Assembly: GCA_031291305.1 (NCBI GenBank)
Contig: JARLJH010000054.1
Span: 18,004 to 82,003 of the forward strand
DNA: 64,000 nt
Reading direction: 5' to 3'
DNA from: Rhodoferax sp.
GTDB lineage: Bacteria; Pseudomonadota; Gammaproteobacteria; Burkholderiales; Burkholderiaceae_C
The notes beneath the pieces were generated by a model. The model saw nothing but the letters and a program-made list of their open reading frames with translations. It was not told where the DNA came from and did not search any database. Positions 47,040-55,222 of the stretch are shown here, one piece after another; position 1 is the first letter of the stretch; the number at the start of each line of letters is the position of its first letter. The position numbers were made by a program, and so were the translations under genes.

Positions 47040-48401
47040 TCACGCCCTAGCCGCAGACCGCTGCATTGTGATTACGTTGACGGCACCGCTAGTAAGTAGG
47101 TCAAGCCGTTCACCAAGCAACCGCCATGCTTCTTGCTGTTCTGCCTTCAATTCTTGGCGCTGGTAGATACGTATCAGTTTATTTTGTTCGACGTGGTTCA
47201 ATACCTTTTCAACAACGTCTGGGCGAACACCCAGCCCGCCCATAATCGTGGCACCAGTGCGCCGCAGATCGTGGGGGGTCCACTCCCCACCAGCCAGTAA
47301 TAAAGCGCCTGTAGCCTTGCTGCGGTTCTTCATTGGCACGGTGCGCTGCCGGTCGTGAATCTGCTTACTGATCGATTTCAAGCACACGTGCTGATCGTCT
47401 TTATTCTCTGCTGGGTAACACCATGCAGTCTTACCGCTAATAGCGTGAAGCTTTTTAAATTGTTGAATACTGAAGTCGGAAAGCAACACTGTATGCGCTT
47501 TCCCGTTCTTCGCATTGTCTGGCGGTATGCGCCATGTACCAGCGTCAATAGCAACGTCCTCCCAGCGTGCGCGGGATATCTCACCAACCCGACAGCAAGT
47601 GGACAACATCAACCAGAGTGCAATTTCTGTTGACGCTTGCAACTTGGCAGTGGGTAACTTGTCTTGCAGTTCTTTAATTTCGGCATCGCTTAGAACCCGG
47701 TCGCGTTCGTTTTTCGTGCCGTAATCGTTCCGCTTTAGGTGCGACGTGGGGTCATTTTCGAGAATCCCGCGCTTAATAGCAAAGCTGGCCATCTGTCGAA
47801 GATCGCCCAACAGGTTACGGGCAACAATCGGTGCGCCACGTTCCACGATGGTATCCAACACGGCGGCGATCATCGAACGGGTTACATCAATCGCGGCCAC
47901 CTCCCCCAGCGTAGGCAGTACATCCTTTTCAAAGCTGCGGCGCACCTCTGCCCCGCCGTCCTTCCGCGCCTTCAATTCGATGCGCTCCCAGCGGTCAAGT
48001 AGTGCGCCTATGGTCAATCGTGCCTCGTGCGCTTCCCTAGCCCGGTTCGCTTCGTCCTCTGCGATCTGCGCAGCAAGCAACTTTGCCTTATGTTCGGCTT
48101 CCAGTGCTGCGACATTCCGTTCAAGCTGTTCGTGGTAATCGACGCCCGTTTTAGCAAGGGTCCGAATTGCCCGCGCTGCTTCCCGCGCACCTTGCAGGGT
48201 CATAAATCCCGCGCCACCATCGGCACGGTAGGATTCCGGTAGGCTGTATTGACGGGTTTTGCCGTCCACCACATACCGGACAAGCCAAGTCTTTGTACCG
48301 TCAACTGCGATGCGTAGCTGCAACCCTTCACCGTCCACCAGCTTATATGCTTTGTCCTTTGCCTTCGCCAACTCGATAGCGCGTGCTGTCAACTTCGCCA
48401 T
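47040..48401 (-). CDS. int: Tyrosine recombinase (integrase)
   Basis: 453 residues from ATG 48401; the frame extends upstream through a repeat to 48476 but the family start is MAKLTARAIELAK. The order is the DUF4102-type arm-binding domain (about 1-90), core-binding helices (about 120-230), then the catalytic domain. Its residues are Arg in CCRVGEISRARW, the HxxR pair in TPHDLRRTGA, His in VLNHVEQNK and the nucleophile Tyr in IRIYQRQ. It inserts the element at tRNA-Arg. It points away from the nearby attR at its 5' side. Confidence 0.95.
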   Translation of the reverse strand: MAKLTARAIELAKAKDKAYKLVDGEGLQLRIAVDGTKTWLVRYVVDGKTRQYSLPESYRADGGAGFMTLQGAREAARAIRTLAKTGVDYHEQLERNVAALEAEHKAKLLAAQIAEDEANRAREAHEARLTIGALLDRWERIELKARKDGGAEVRRSFEKDVLPTLGEVAAIDVTRSMIAAVLDTIVERGAPIVARNLLGDLRQMASFAIKRGILENDPTSHLKRNDYGTKNERDRVLSDAEIKELQDKLPTAKLQASTEIALWLMLSTCCRVGEISRARWEDVAIDAGTWRIPPDNAKNGKAHTVLLSDFSIQQFKKLHAISGKTAWCYPAENKDDQHVCLKSISKQIHDRQRTVPMKNRSKATGALLLAGGEWTPHDLRRTGATIMGGLGVRPDVVEKVLNHVEQNKLIRIYQRQELKAEQQEAWRLLGERLDLLTSGAVNVITMQRSAARA

Positions 48402-48409
48402 AAAAACCC

Positions 48410-48436
48410 TCCGTGTCCCGCGTGTGTCCCGATTAT
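48410..48436 (+). repeat. Subterminal 27-bp repeat, right copy
   Basis: Identical to 40178-40204 and in the same direction. It stands just upstream of the integrase start, so integrase bound here could also control its own promoter. Confidence 0.65.
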
Positions 48437-48581
48437 TGGTGGATTCACTGAACCAAAATGAAACCCCTTGAGACAAAGTATACCAAGGATTTTCTATAAC
48501 TTGTTGATTTTAATTGGTATATTTTTTAGATATACGGTGTCATACATACGCCATACCGTTTGAAATAGCTGTCGTACCTTT

Positions 48582-48677
48582 CTACGAACCAAGGGGTAGT
48601 GGGTTCGATTCCTGCCAGCCGCACCAATATAATCAAGGGGTTACAGATTTCGGTCTGTAACCCTTTTTGGTTTTTGG
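48582..48677 (+). repeat. Right attachment site (attR), tRNA-Arg 3' end remnant
   Basis: 96 bp, one mismatch to attL. It holds the 3' half of tRNA-Arg without any 5' half, so it is not a working tRNA gene, and the terminator copy at 48638-48668. The mismatch changes the conserved C48 to A. Confidence 0.93.
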
Positions 48678-48940
48678 GCCATTTGGTAAGAAAAAATCCG
48701 CCGATTATATTCTTCGGTGCAGTTTTTGCGAAACAGATTCACGACTCGATTTTAATCCCTAATCCCGAACCGTCGCGCCACACTCGCAAGCGCCGCATTG
48801 GCCGATGCATGACGCTCGCGTGCGTCGTCGATTCGCGCAATAGCGATCTTGAACCCTTCCCGCCACCGGATGACGAACGGCGCCCGCGCTGCCCTGCTCC
48901 ACAACCAGTCTCTTCCCACTCCGTCGGCGAAGAAGATAAA

Positions 48941-48970
48941 AAAACGCGCCGGGAATCTCCGGCGCGTTTT
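48941..48970 (-). terminator. Terminator after ompW, bidirectional in form
   Basis: A 12-bp perfect stem (48941-48952 with 48959-48970, six-base loop) has A and T tracts on both sides. It lies about 30 bp past the ompW stop. The remaining bases from 48678 to 49001 hold no supported gene. Confidence 0.88.
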
Positions 48971-49001
48971 TATTTGCACATTGCTAGCAGCGCAAATTCT
49001 C

Positions 49002-49619
49002 TTAGAAGCGATAGCCGACGCCCACACCCACCAACAGCGGATTGAGTTGCGCGTTGCTGACCTTGGTGCCTTCGACGTAGACGTCGCTGCTGATCCAGAC
49101 TTTCTTCAGGTCGAGATTGATCGACCAGTTTTTGTCGATCTTGAAGTCGACGCCGGCCTGCAGTGCGCCGCCGAAGCTCTTGTGTTCGAGAGTGACCACG
49201 CCACCCAACAGATTCTGGCTCGAGATGTTGGTGTAGTTGATACCGGCGCCGACATACGGGTCAATCGAATTTGTCGGCAAGAAATGGTATTGCGCCGTCA
49301 ATGTCGGCGGCAGCGCCTTGAAGCTACCGATTTTACCGAGGCCATCAACCGAAACGTCGAGCTTTTGCGGGTAGGTCAAGATCAGTTCCGCAGCGATATT
49401 CGGCGTGAAAAAATAGGAAATGTCGAGTTCCGGGATTGTCTTGTTGGACACGCTGATTGCGTCCGATCCGGCGATGCCGTCGGAAAACGCATCGGATTTG
49501 TTCACCGGCTCGATATTGACGGCCCGTACCCGCACCAGCCACGGACTTTCTTGCGCGGCTGCGCTGTTTGCGACGAACCCGATGGCGACCGCTGCCAATG
49601 CTAAGACTGCTTTTTTCAT
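49002..49619 (-). CDS. OmpW family outer membrane protein
   Basis: 205 residues. Signal peptide (1-22, ...AAAQ), start of barrel ESPWLVRVRAVNIEP, the IPELDISYFFTPNIAAEL and PTLTAQYHFLP strands, and a C-terminal Phe (GVGVGYRF) for the barrel machinery. This is an eight-stranded porin for small hydrophobic compounds. An AAGGA ribosome site precedes the ATG, and an FNR-type palindrome lies about 140 bp upstream, matching the oxygen control known for enterobacterial ompW. Confidence 0.93.
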   Translation of the reverse strand: MKKAVLALAAVAIGFVANSAAAQESPWLVRVRAVNIEPVNKSDAFSDGIAGSDAISVSNKTIPELDISYFFTPNIAAELILTYPQKLDVSVDGLGKIGSFKALPPTLTAQYHFLPTNSIDPYVGAGINYTNISSQNLLGGVVTLEHKSFGGALQAGVDFKIDKNWSINLDLKKVWISSDVYVEGTKVSNAQLNPLLVGVGVGYRF

Positions 49620-49759
49620 ATTCTTATTCCTTCATTAGTTACCGTTGAAAATTCTTAGATCAATATGCCTTGTTGCCCTGCTCATTCTCATCAAAATATT
49701 CCGAGCGCGCAGTCAAAAAAACACTAGCGATATGGTCGGCGAGAATGCAGACTTATATA

Positions 49760-49773
49760 TTGATGTAGATCAA
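49760..49773. promoter_or_regulatory. FNR/ANR-type binding site upstream of ompW
   Basis: TTGATGTAGATCAA is a perfect TTGAT-N4-ATCAA palindrome. Its centre is 147 bp before the ompW start on one side and about 445 bp before the cyclase gene on the other. Apart from this and a small frame at 49913, the stretch 49620-50211 shows nothing. Confidence 0.72.
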
Positions 49774-49912
49774 AATTTCTGCTTCAGTCCGCGATAGCGA
49801 TATATTCGTCGCCGATTTCGTCAATTGGTCGCGCATGCCATGGTTTTTGCTCGGCAACAAATCTATCCGATTGGGCGTTGGACCTATTCCACCTCACTTG
49901 GAGGTGCTACCC

Positions 49913-50008
49913 ATGTTCTCGCTCTTCGATCCGCTCACACCCGCCAATATGTGCGAACAGATATCCGACTTGCGGCGTACCGAAAACTTGAATCCAGCCA
50001 CAGACTGA
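49913..50008 (+). CDS. Possible 31-residue small protein
   Basis: ATG 49913 is preceded by a strong ribosome site, GGAGGT at seven-base spacing. The frame reads MFSLFDPLTPANMCEQISDL and ends in TGA. I know no homologue. It lies 200 bp before the nucleotide cyclase in the same direction and might be a leader or small protein. Support is the ribosome site only. Confidence 0.35.
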   Translation: MFSLFDPLTPANMCEQISDLRRTENLNPATD

Positions 50009-50211
50009 TGTCACTTGAAGCAAGCTCTTTGGGCATGCCCATCCGAAACGCCAGGGCAATCGATGGAAGAATTGCGCATGGCGGCGTTCCCTAAGACTTG
50101 CCCTCGACGATGACCGGGCTCCACGTACTTGCCGATTGTCATGCGTGTTGCGCCGGCCCGGCTCGTGTAGTATCTTTGCCGAATCAATTCCAGATCATCG
50201 AACGAGGACCA

Positions 50212-51450
50212 ATGCTTATCGTATCTCGCCCACCGTCGGTAGATCCGAAATTGATTTGCAATGCGGAAGGCTGGTCGCTTTGGCCGACTGCACTCATGCT
50301 GCTGGGTCAGTCGGAGAACATTGACGACATGGTCACCCTGGTGGGCAAGCTCGTGCGCTCGCTGGAGGAGGCCGGTGCGCCGCTCAGCCGGCTCCGATTA
50401 TCGACCATGACGCTGCATCCCCTGGTTACCTCCTGGGGCGCTCGATGGGCAGGCGGAGAGGCCATTGAGGCGATGGAATTTCCTCACGACCGGATACATT
50501 CAGGCGAGTATGTCGGGAGTCCGGCACAACATGTGCGCGAGACTGGAACAGCTTTCCGTTGCCGCCTGGAAGGCATCCTGACCGTCGACGATCATCGCCT
50601 CCTCCACGAACTAAAGGACGCCGGCGCCACCGATTATTACGCGGCGCCGTTGGCGCGCCGCGCAAGGGAGGGCGGCTTCCTCACCCTCTGCACCGACAGA
50701 CCGGGCGGTTTCACCGCCCTCGACATTGCCAAATTCGATGCGTTGGCACTGATGGTGGCTCCTCATGCCCACTCCCTCAACCGCTACCGGATTGCCACCA
50801 GTTTGCTTGAAACCTATGTCGGACGGCGCGCCAGCGCGCGCGTTCTTGACGGACACGTTCGGCGCGGCGACTACGAGCACATCAGGGCCGCCTTATGGTA
50901 TTCGGATCTTCGGGATTTCACCCAGATGAGCGAAGACCTGGAGTCGAACCAGATGCTGGATCTGTTGAATACCTACTTCAGCGTCGTCTCGAAAGCCGTG
51001 ATCGAGCGTGGCGGCGATATCCTCCAATTCATCGGCGATGCAGTGCTGGCCGTGTTTCCCTGCGCAGTCGATGCCGCTTCGACAGCAGCCGCCTGCGAAG
51101 CGGCTTTCGACGCTGCCGTCGAGTCGTTGACGGAAATCGTCGAGGTAAACAGGACGCGCGCGGCGGCGGGCCTGCCGGAAATCCACTTCGGGATAGGCTT
51201 GCATTTCGGCGATGTTGCATTTGGCAACGTTGGGGCAATCGACCGCCTGGGCTTCAATGTCATCGGGCCCGCAGTCAATCTCACCGCAAGACTGGAAAGT
51301 CTTTCAAAGCAGGCGATGGTGCCGTTGCTGCTTTCGCAGCCATTGGCCGATGTTATCGACCGCGCATTGTCACCAGTAGGCAGTTTTCAACTCAAAGGCG
51401 TCCGGGAATTGCAGGCGGTGTTTACCGCCGCCGATCTGGTACAGAAATAG
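50212..51450 (+). CDS. Class III adenylate/guanylate cyclase
   Basis: 412 residues from ATG 50212, with GAGGA just before it; an open frame begins at 50098. The N-terminal 200 residues form an unrecognised sensory region, GAF-like in its second half (VDDHRLLHELKDAGATDYYAAPL). The cyclase domain begins about residue 225: metal site YSDLRDFTQMSED, second Asp in GGDILQFIGDAVLAVF, and GNVGAIDRLGFNVIGPAVNLTARLESL. The usual substrate-specifying Lys is Gln here and the Asp position is Gly, so substrate choice is uncertain. No partner gene is adjacent. Confidence 0.85.
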   Translation: MLIVSRPPSVDPKLICNAEGWSLWPTALMLLGQSENIDDMVTLVGKLVRSLEEAGAPLSRLRLSTMTLHPLVTSWGARWAGGEAIEAMEFPHDRIHSGEYVGSPAQHVRETGTAFRCRLEGILTVDDHRLLHELKDAGATDYYAAPLARRAREGGFLTLCTDRPGGFTALDIAKFDALALMVAPHAHSLNRYRIATSLLETYVGRRASARVLDGHVRRGDYEHIRAALWYSDLRDFTQMSEDLESNQMLDLLNTYFSVVSKAVIERGGDILQFIGDAVLAVFPCAVDAASTAAACEAAFDAAVESLTEIVEVNRTRAAAGLPEIHFGIGLHFGDVAFGNVGAIDRLGFNVIGPAVNLTARLESLSKQAMVPLLLSQPLADVIDRALSPVGSFQLKGVRELQAVFTAADLVQK

Positions 51451-51594
51451 TGCAGTGTGATATTTTGCACACGCGTGCGGCCCAGATCCTGTCACCCACG
51501 CAATTCAACAACAGCTTCCCAAGGTCATACGCGAAACGACAGGAGCACTTGTTGAGCAACACATGCTACGGCAGTCCGAAAGCGGGCACTGGAG

Positions 51595-51817
51595 CCAGGG
51601 CCGGAGCATCAAAATTCTAATGAATTCAATGCGATAACGTGTTCCCTCCGCCTTGCAAGGGGGAGGGTTAGGGAGGGGGTAGTGCGGTCGAGATACGTAA
51701 TGCGGTAATTTGAGCGCTCTACCCCCATCCCAACCTTCCCCCTACGCCGGGCGCCCCTGCAAAGGGGAAGGAGTGTAAGTGTCTGACTTTGCGTTAAATT
51801 TGATGCTCCGGCCCTGG
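51595..51817. mobile_element. MITE-like element, 223 bp
   Basis: 22-bp terminal inverted repeats at 51595-51616 and 51796-51817 differ at one base. GGCACTGGAGCC stands at both outer edges and may in part be a target duplication. The interior is G-rich then C-rich and folds on itself. No reading frame is credible. It fills much of the 499-bp gap after the cyclase gene; the rest of that gap shows nothing. Confidence 0.65.
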
Positions 51818-51949
51818 CACTGGAGCCGCCAGAACCATAAAACGGAATTATCGGGTGGAAAAACATTCACTTCCGGGCGATATTCATCTGCCAATCGGGT
51901 GCTTGCGACACTGCCCGCCCGCACACTACGGCAGGCGGGCGCCAGAAAG

Positions 51950-52486
51950 CTACCACATCAAGTCATCGGGGATCTGGAACGCCGCGTAGGGATCGTCCGC
52001 GTCGATTTCGGCGCTGGTTTTGTTCACACGCACGACAAGCGAGGCATCCCGCTCGGCGATTTTGTCGGCGATAATTTTGGGCACCAATTCGGTGGTGCCA
52101 CTCTGGCAGACGATCACCAGACGCCCGGCAATCAAATGTGCCTGGACTGCAGCCGACACATACAGGCGTTCGATCTTGTTGTCGTGGGTGAAATTGTAGG
52201 CGATGTCGCCAGCGCCCTTGCTCTGGCGGTTTTTCTGCACCATCTGGGCGATTTGCGCCATGATCGCCTTTTGGGTGGCCGCCGCATCGCGCTGGGCATT
52301 GAGTTCGCGCGCCCGCTCGGCATTCTTGCGCTGCATATCGAGTGCGGCCACGCGCGCTTCATTGACGCTTTGGGTGCCGGTCCGTCGTTCGATCTTGGTT
52401 TGCTTGTTCTTGTCCTGGTTGACCAGTTTGACTTTGTTCTTGTCGACCAGACCGGCTTTCAAAAACTGCTCTTGCAAAGAGGCCAT
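51950..52486 (-). CDS. DUF2058 family protein (YaiL-like)
   Basis: 178 residues from ATG 52486; the open frame reaches 52582 but overlaps the gene upstream. It begins MASLQEQFLKAGLVDKNKVK, the DUF2058 signature, followed by a long charged helix (about 20-90) and a C-terminal small domain (YNFTHDNKIERLYVSAAVQAHL). Function is unknown; the family is soluble and nucleoprotein-like. It follows the OsmC-YcaO gene by 92 bp on the same strand. Confidence 0.88.
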   Translation of the reverse strand: MASLQEQFLKAGLVDKNKVKLVNQDKNKQTKIERRTGTQSVNEARVAALDMQRKNAERARELNAQRDAAATQKAIMAQIAQMVQKNRQSKGAGDIAYNFTHDNKIERLYVSAAVQAHLIAGRLVIVCQSGTTELVPKIIADKIAERDASLVVRVNKTSAEIDADDPYAAFQIPDDLMW

Positions 52487-52578
52487 ATTTGCTGCTCCGT
52501 ATAAAGTGTCCGCCAGCCAGCCGCCGGGCCGTGGAAATGCGTTAGCATACCAAAAATGTCGGCTTTGCAGACACCCAA

Positions 52579-54837
52579 TCATGGTCTCGCCGACATTGAG
52601 AGACTTGACAAGTCTTGTTCAGGATCGCAATCCTGGCTGGCCGCAGTTCCCGCAGTGGCACGCGCCACGTGCAATTTCTTGTAGCTGTCGATCAGGCGTT
52701 GGTGCCTGTCGAGCCCCTCCAGTTTCATGCTCGTTGGCGTCAAACCGAAGAAGCGCACGCTGCCGTCGACTGACCCCAGCACCGCGTCCATCCGCGAGTT
52801 GCCAAACATCCGGCGGAAATTGACCACATAGTCATCCAGTTCCAGCTCGTCATCGAGCAGCACCTCCAGCACCACGTTCAATGCCTGATAAAACAATCTG
52901 CGCTCGACCGTGTTGTCGTTGTACTGCAGGAAGGCGCCGACCAGTTCTTGCGCGGCCTCGAATTGCCGCAAGGCGAGATGAATCAGCAGCTTCAACTCCA
53001 GGACTGTCAGTTGGCCCCAGTCGGTATTCTCGTCGAATTCAATGCCGATCAATGTGGCGATGTCGGAGTATTCGTCCAGCTCATTGTTATTCAAGCGATC
53101 GAGCAGTTCTTCCAGGCTGGCATCGTCCAGCCGATGCAAGTTCAAAATATCGGCGCGGAACAACAGCGCCTTGTTGGTGTTATCCCAGATCAAATCTTCA
53201 ACCGGATACACTTCAGAATACCCCGGCACCAGGATGCGGCAGGCAGTCGCGCCTAAGCGGTCATACACCGCCACGTACGCTTCTTTGCCCATGTCTTCGA
53301 GTATGCCGAACAAGGTCGCGGCTTCCTCGGCATTGGAGTTGTCGCCCTGGCCGGAAAAATCCCATTCGACAAAATCGAAATCGGCTTTGGCACTGAAAAA
53401 GCGCCACGACACCACACCGCTGGAATCGATGAAATGTTCGACAAAATTGTTTGGCTCGGTCACGGCGTTACTGGCAAAGGTAGGCTGAGGCAAATCGTTC
53501 AAGCCTTCAAAACTGCGACCTTGCAACAATTCCGTAAGGCTGCGTTCCAGCGCCACCTCCAGGCTTGGGTGCGCGCCGAACGAGGCAAATACACCGCCGG
53601 TCTTCGGGTTCATCAAGGTGACGCACATTACCGGGTACACTCCGCCAAGCGACGCATCCTTGACCAGCACCGGAAATCCTTGCTCTTCCAGGCCCTTGAT
53701 GCCGGCCAGAATGCCGGGGTATTTCGCCAGCACTTCTTGCGGCACATCTGGCAATGCGAATTCGCCTTCCAGAATTTCGCGTTTTACTGCCCGTTCGAAA
53801 ATCTCGGACAGGCATTGCACCTGCGCTTCGGCCAGCGTATTGCCGGCGCTCATGCCATTGCTGACGTACAGGTTTTCGATCAGGTTGGATGGAAAATACA
53901 CCACTTCGCCGTCCGAATGCCGCACATACGGCAGCGAACAGATCCCGCGCTGCACGTTGCCGGAGTTGGTGTCGATCAGATGCGAGCCACGCAGTTCGCC
54001 ATCGGGGTCAAAAATTTGCAGGCAGTATTCGTCCAGAATTTCAGCCGGCAGCGCATCGTCGGGGCCAGCCTGGAACCAGCGCTCGTTCGGGTAATGCACA
54101 AACGCTGCGTTGGCGAGCTCTTCGCCCCAAAACGTGCCCGCGTAGAAATGATTGCAATTGAGGCGCTCGATGAACTCGCCCAAGGCCGAAGCCAACGCGC
54201 TTTCCTTGGTCGATCCCTTGCCATTGGTAAAACACATCGGCGAGTGCGCGTCGCGGATATGCAAGGACCACACGTTGGGGACAAGATTACGCCACGAAGC
54301 GATTTCAATCTTCATGCCCAAGCCCGCCAACACCCCCGACATATTGGCGATGGTTTGCTCCAGCGGCAGGTCCTTGCCCGCAATATAGGTGCTCGCGTCG
54401 GGTGCCGGAGTGAGGGCCAGCAAGGCCTGGGCGTCGGCATCCAGATTTTCGACCTCTTCGATCACAAACTCGGGCCCGGCTTGCACCACCTTTTTCACCG
54501 TGCAACGGTCGATGGAGCGCAAAATGCCCTGGCGGTCTTTGGCCGGGATATCGGCCGGCAACTCGACCTGGATTTTGAAAATCTGCCGGTAACGGTTTTC
54601 CGGGTCGACAATATTATTCTGCGACAGTCGGATATTCTCAGTGGGAATATTGCGCGTGACGCAGTACAACTTCACGAAGTAAGCTGCACACAAGGCCGAC
54701 GAGGCGAGAAAGTAGTCGAACGGGCCAGGCGCCGAGCCATCGCCCTTATAGCGGATAGGCTGGTCGGACACGACAGTGAAATCATCGAACTTGGCTTCCA
54801 GACGAAGCTTATCGAGAAAGTTGACCTTAATTTCCAT
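52579..54837 (-). CDS. OsmC-YcaO domain fusion protein
   Basis: 752 residues. The N-terminal OsmC-like domain (1-135) has RYKGDGSAPGPFDYFLASSALCAAYFVKLYC, with the Cys of the peroxidase or thiol site. The YcaO domain follows (about 170-560), with the ATP-binding KGSTKESALASALGEFIERL and EAQVQCLSEIFERAVKREI blocks. A helical C-terminal part (560-752) completes it. YcaO enzymes activate amide carbonyls with ATP; the stand-alone E. coli protein is linked to RimO. No peptide precursor or cyclodehydratase partner is visible, so a RiPP pathway is not supported. Confidence 0.92.
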   Translation of the reverse strand: MEIKVNFLDKLRLEAKFDDFTVVSDQPIRYKGDGSAPGPFDYFLASSALCAAYFVKLYCVTRNIPTENIRLSQNNIVDPENRYRQIFKIQVELPADIPAKDRQGILRSIDRCTVKKVVQAGPEFVIEEVENLDADAQALLALTPAPDASTYIAGKDLPLEQTIANMSGVLAGLGMKIEIASWRNLVPNVWSLHIRDAHSPMCFTNGKGSTKESALASALGEFIERLNCNHFYAGTFWGEELANAAFVHYPNERWFQAGPDDALPAEILDEYCLQIFDPDGELRGSHLIDTNSGNVQRGICSLPYVRHSDGEVVYFPSNLIENLYVSNGMSAGNTLAEAQVQCLSEIFERAVKREILEGEFALPDVPQEVLAKYPGILAGIKGLEEQGFPVLVKDASLGGVYPVMCVTLMNPKTGGVFASFGAHPSLEVALERSLTELLQGRSFEGLNDLPQPTFASNAVTEPNNFVEHFIDSSGVVSWRFFSAKADFDFVEWDFSGQGDNSNAEEAATLFGILEDMGKEAYVAVYDRLGATACRILVPGYSEVYPVEDLIWDNTNKALLFRADILNLHRLDDASLEELLDRLNNNELDEYSDIATLIGIEFDENTDWGQLTVLELKLLIHLALRQFEAAQELVGAFLQYNDNTVERRLFYQALNVVLEVLLDDELELDDYVVNFRRMFGNSRMDAVLGSVDGSVRFFGLTPTSMKLEGLDRHQRLIDSYKKLHVARATAGTAASQDCDPEQDLSSLSMSARP

Positions 54838-55091
54838 GGGGGAATTCCAAAATAGTGCTCAAAAAGTTTAGCTTTGCATTTCGGCGTCGTCGCCTTTGCC
54901 ATGAATCCTGACGCGCGAATGGATACGATTGCGCCCGTCGGCTGCCGATAGTCAAGCGTGGGGAGGTCAACCGGTGCGTTAAACGGCAATTCTCCGGCAA
55001 GGAAGGCATTATCGCTGAAAATGCCTGCCATCATCTGTGCAAGGCCGTCAAATACAGTCTACCGGTGGTCAATTTCGCAATTCTTGCAAGC

Positions 55092-55121
55092 GGTTATAGA
55101 TTACGGTCTGTAGCCCTTTTT
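55092..55121 (+). terminator. Terminator-like hairpin, degenerate copy of the tRNA-Arg terminator
   Basis: A nine-pair stem (55092-55100 with 55107-55115, G-U pairs allowed) is followed by five T. From about 55087 to 55134 most bases match the att region after the tRNA-Arg CCA, including the GGTCTGTA and GGGCC blocks. No tRNA stands before it. The rest of the gene-free stretch 54838-55222 shows nothing recognisable. Confidence 0.6.
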
Positions 55122-55222
55122 GAGATTTGGGCCGGCATCCGAAAAACGACCGTTGTCGACCGGCCGCATCGCTGCGACCGTCGCATTCGCGCTGCCGGCA
55201 TTCGCCGCCATTGATTCCGAAT

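Larger units (their letters stand above)
40069..48677 (-). mobile_element. 8.5-kb integrative element in tRNA-Arg, primase-integrase type
   Basis: A 96-bp direct repeat (40069-40164 and 48582-48677, one mismatch) bounds the element; one repeat plus the interior is 8513 bp. Backbone genes run on the minus strand: integrase beside the right repeat, AlpA-type regulator, P4/D5-type primase-helicase, a winged-helix protein and two unrecognised genes. Two unrecognised genes run the other way. There are no capsid, tail, portal or terminase genes and no conjugation genes, so it is a satellite-like or plasmid-like integrative element that depends on helpers or replicates autonomously after excision. 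Confidence 0.9.

Noticed and set aside
40000-48700. Complete prophage
   Set aside because: No terminase, portal, capsid, tail or lysis genes are present within the att-bounded segment.
48752-49027. Minus-strand open frame of 91 codons between attR and ompW
   Set aside because: It runs through the terminator hairpin and the ompW 3' end in another frame, with no recognisable domain or ribosome site.
52579-54837. YcaO gene as part of a thiazole/oxazole peptide cluster
   Set aside because: No precursor peptide, dehydrogenase, E1-like partner or exporter lies near, and the OsmC fusion points to another group.
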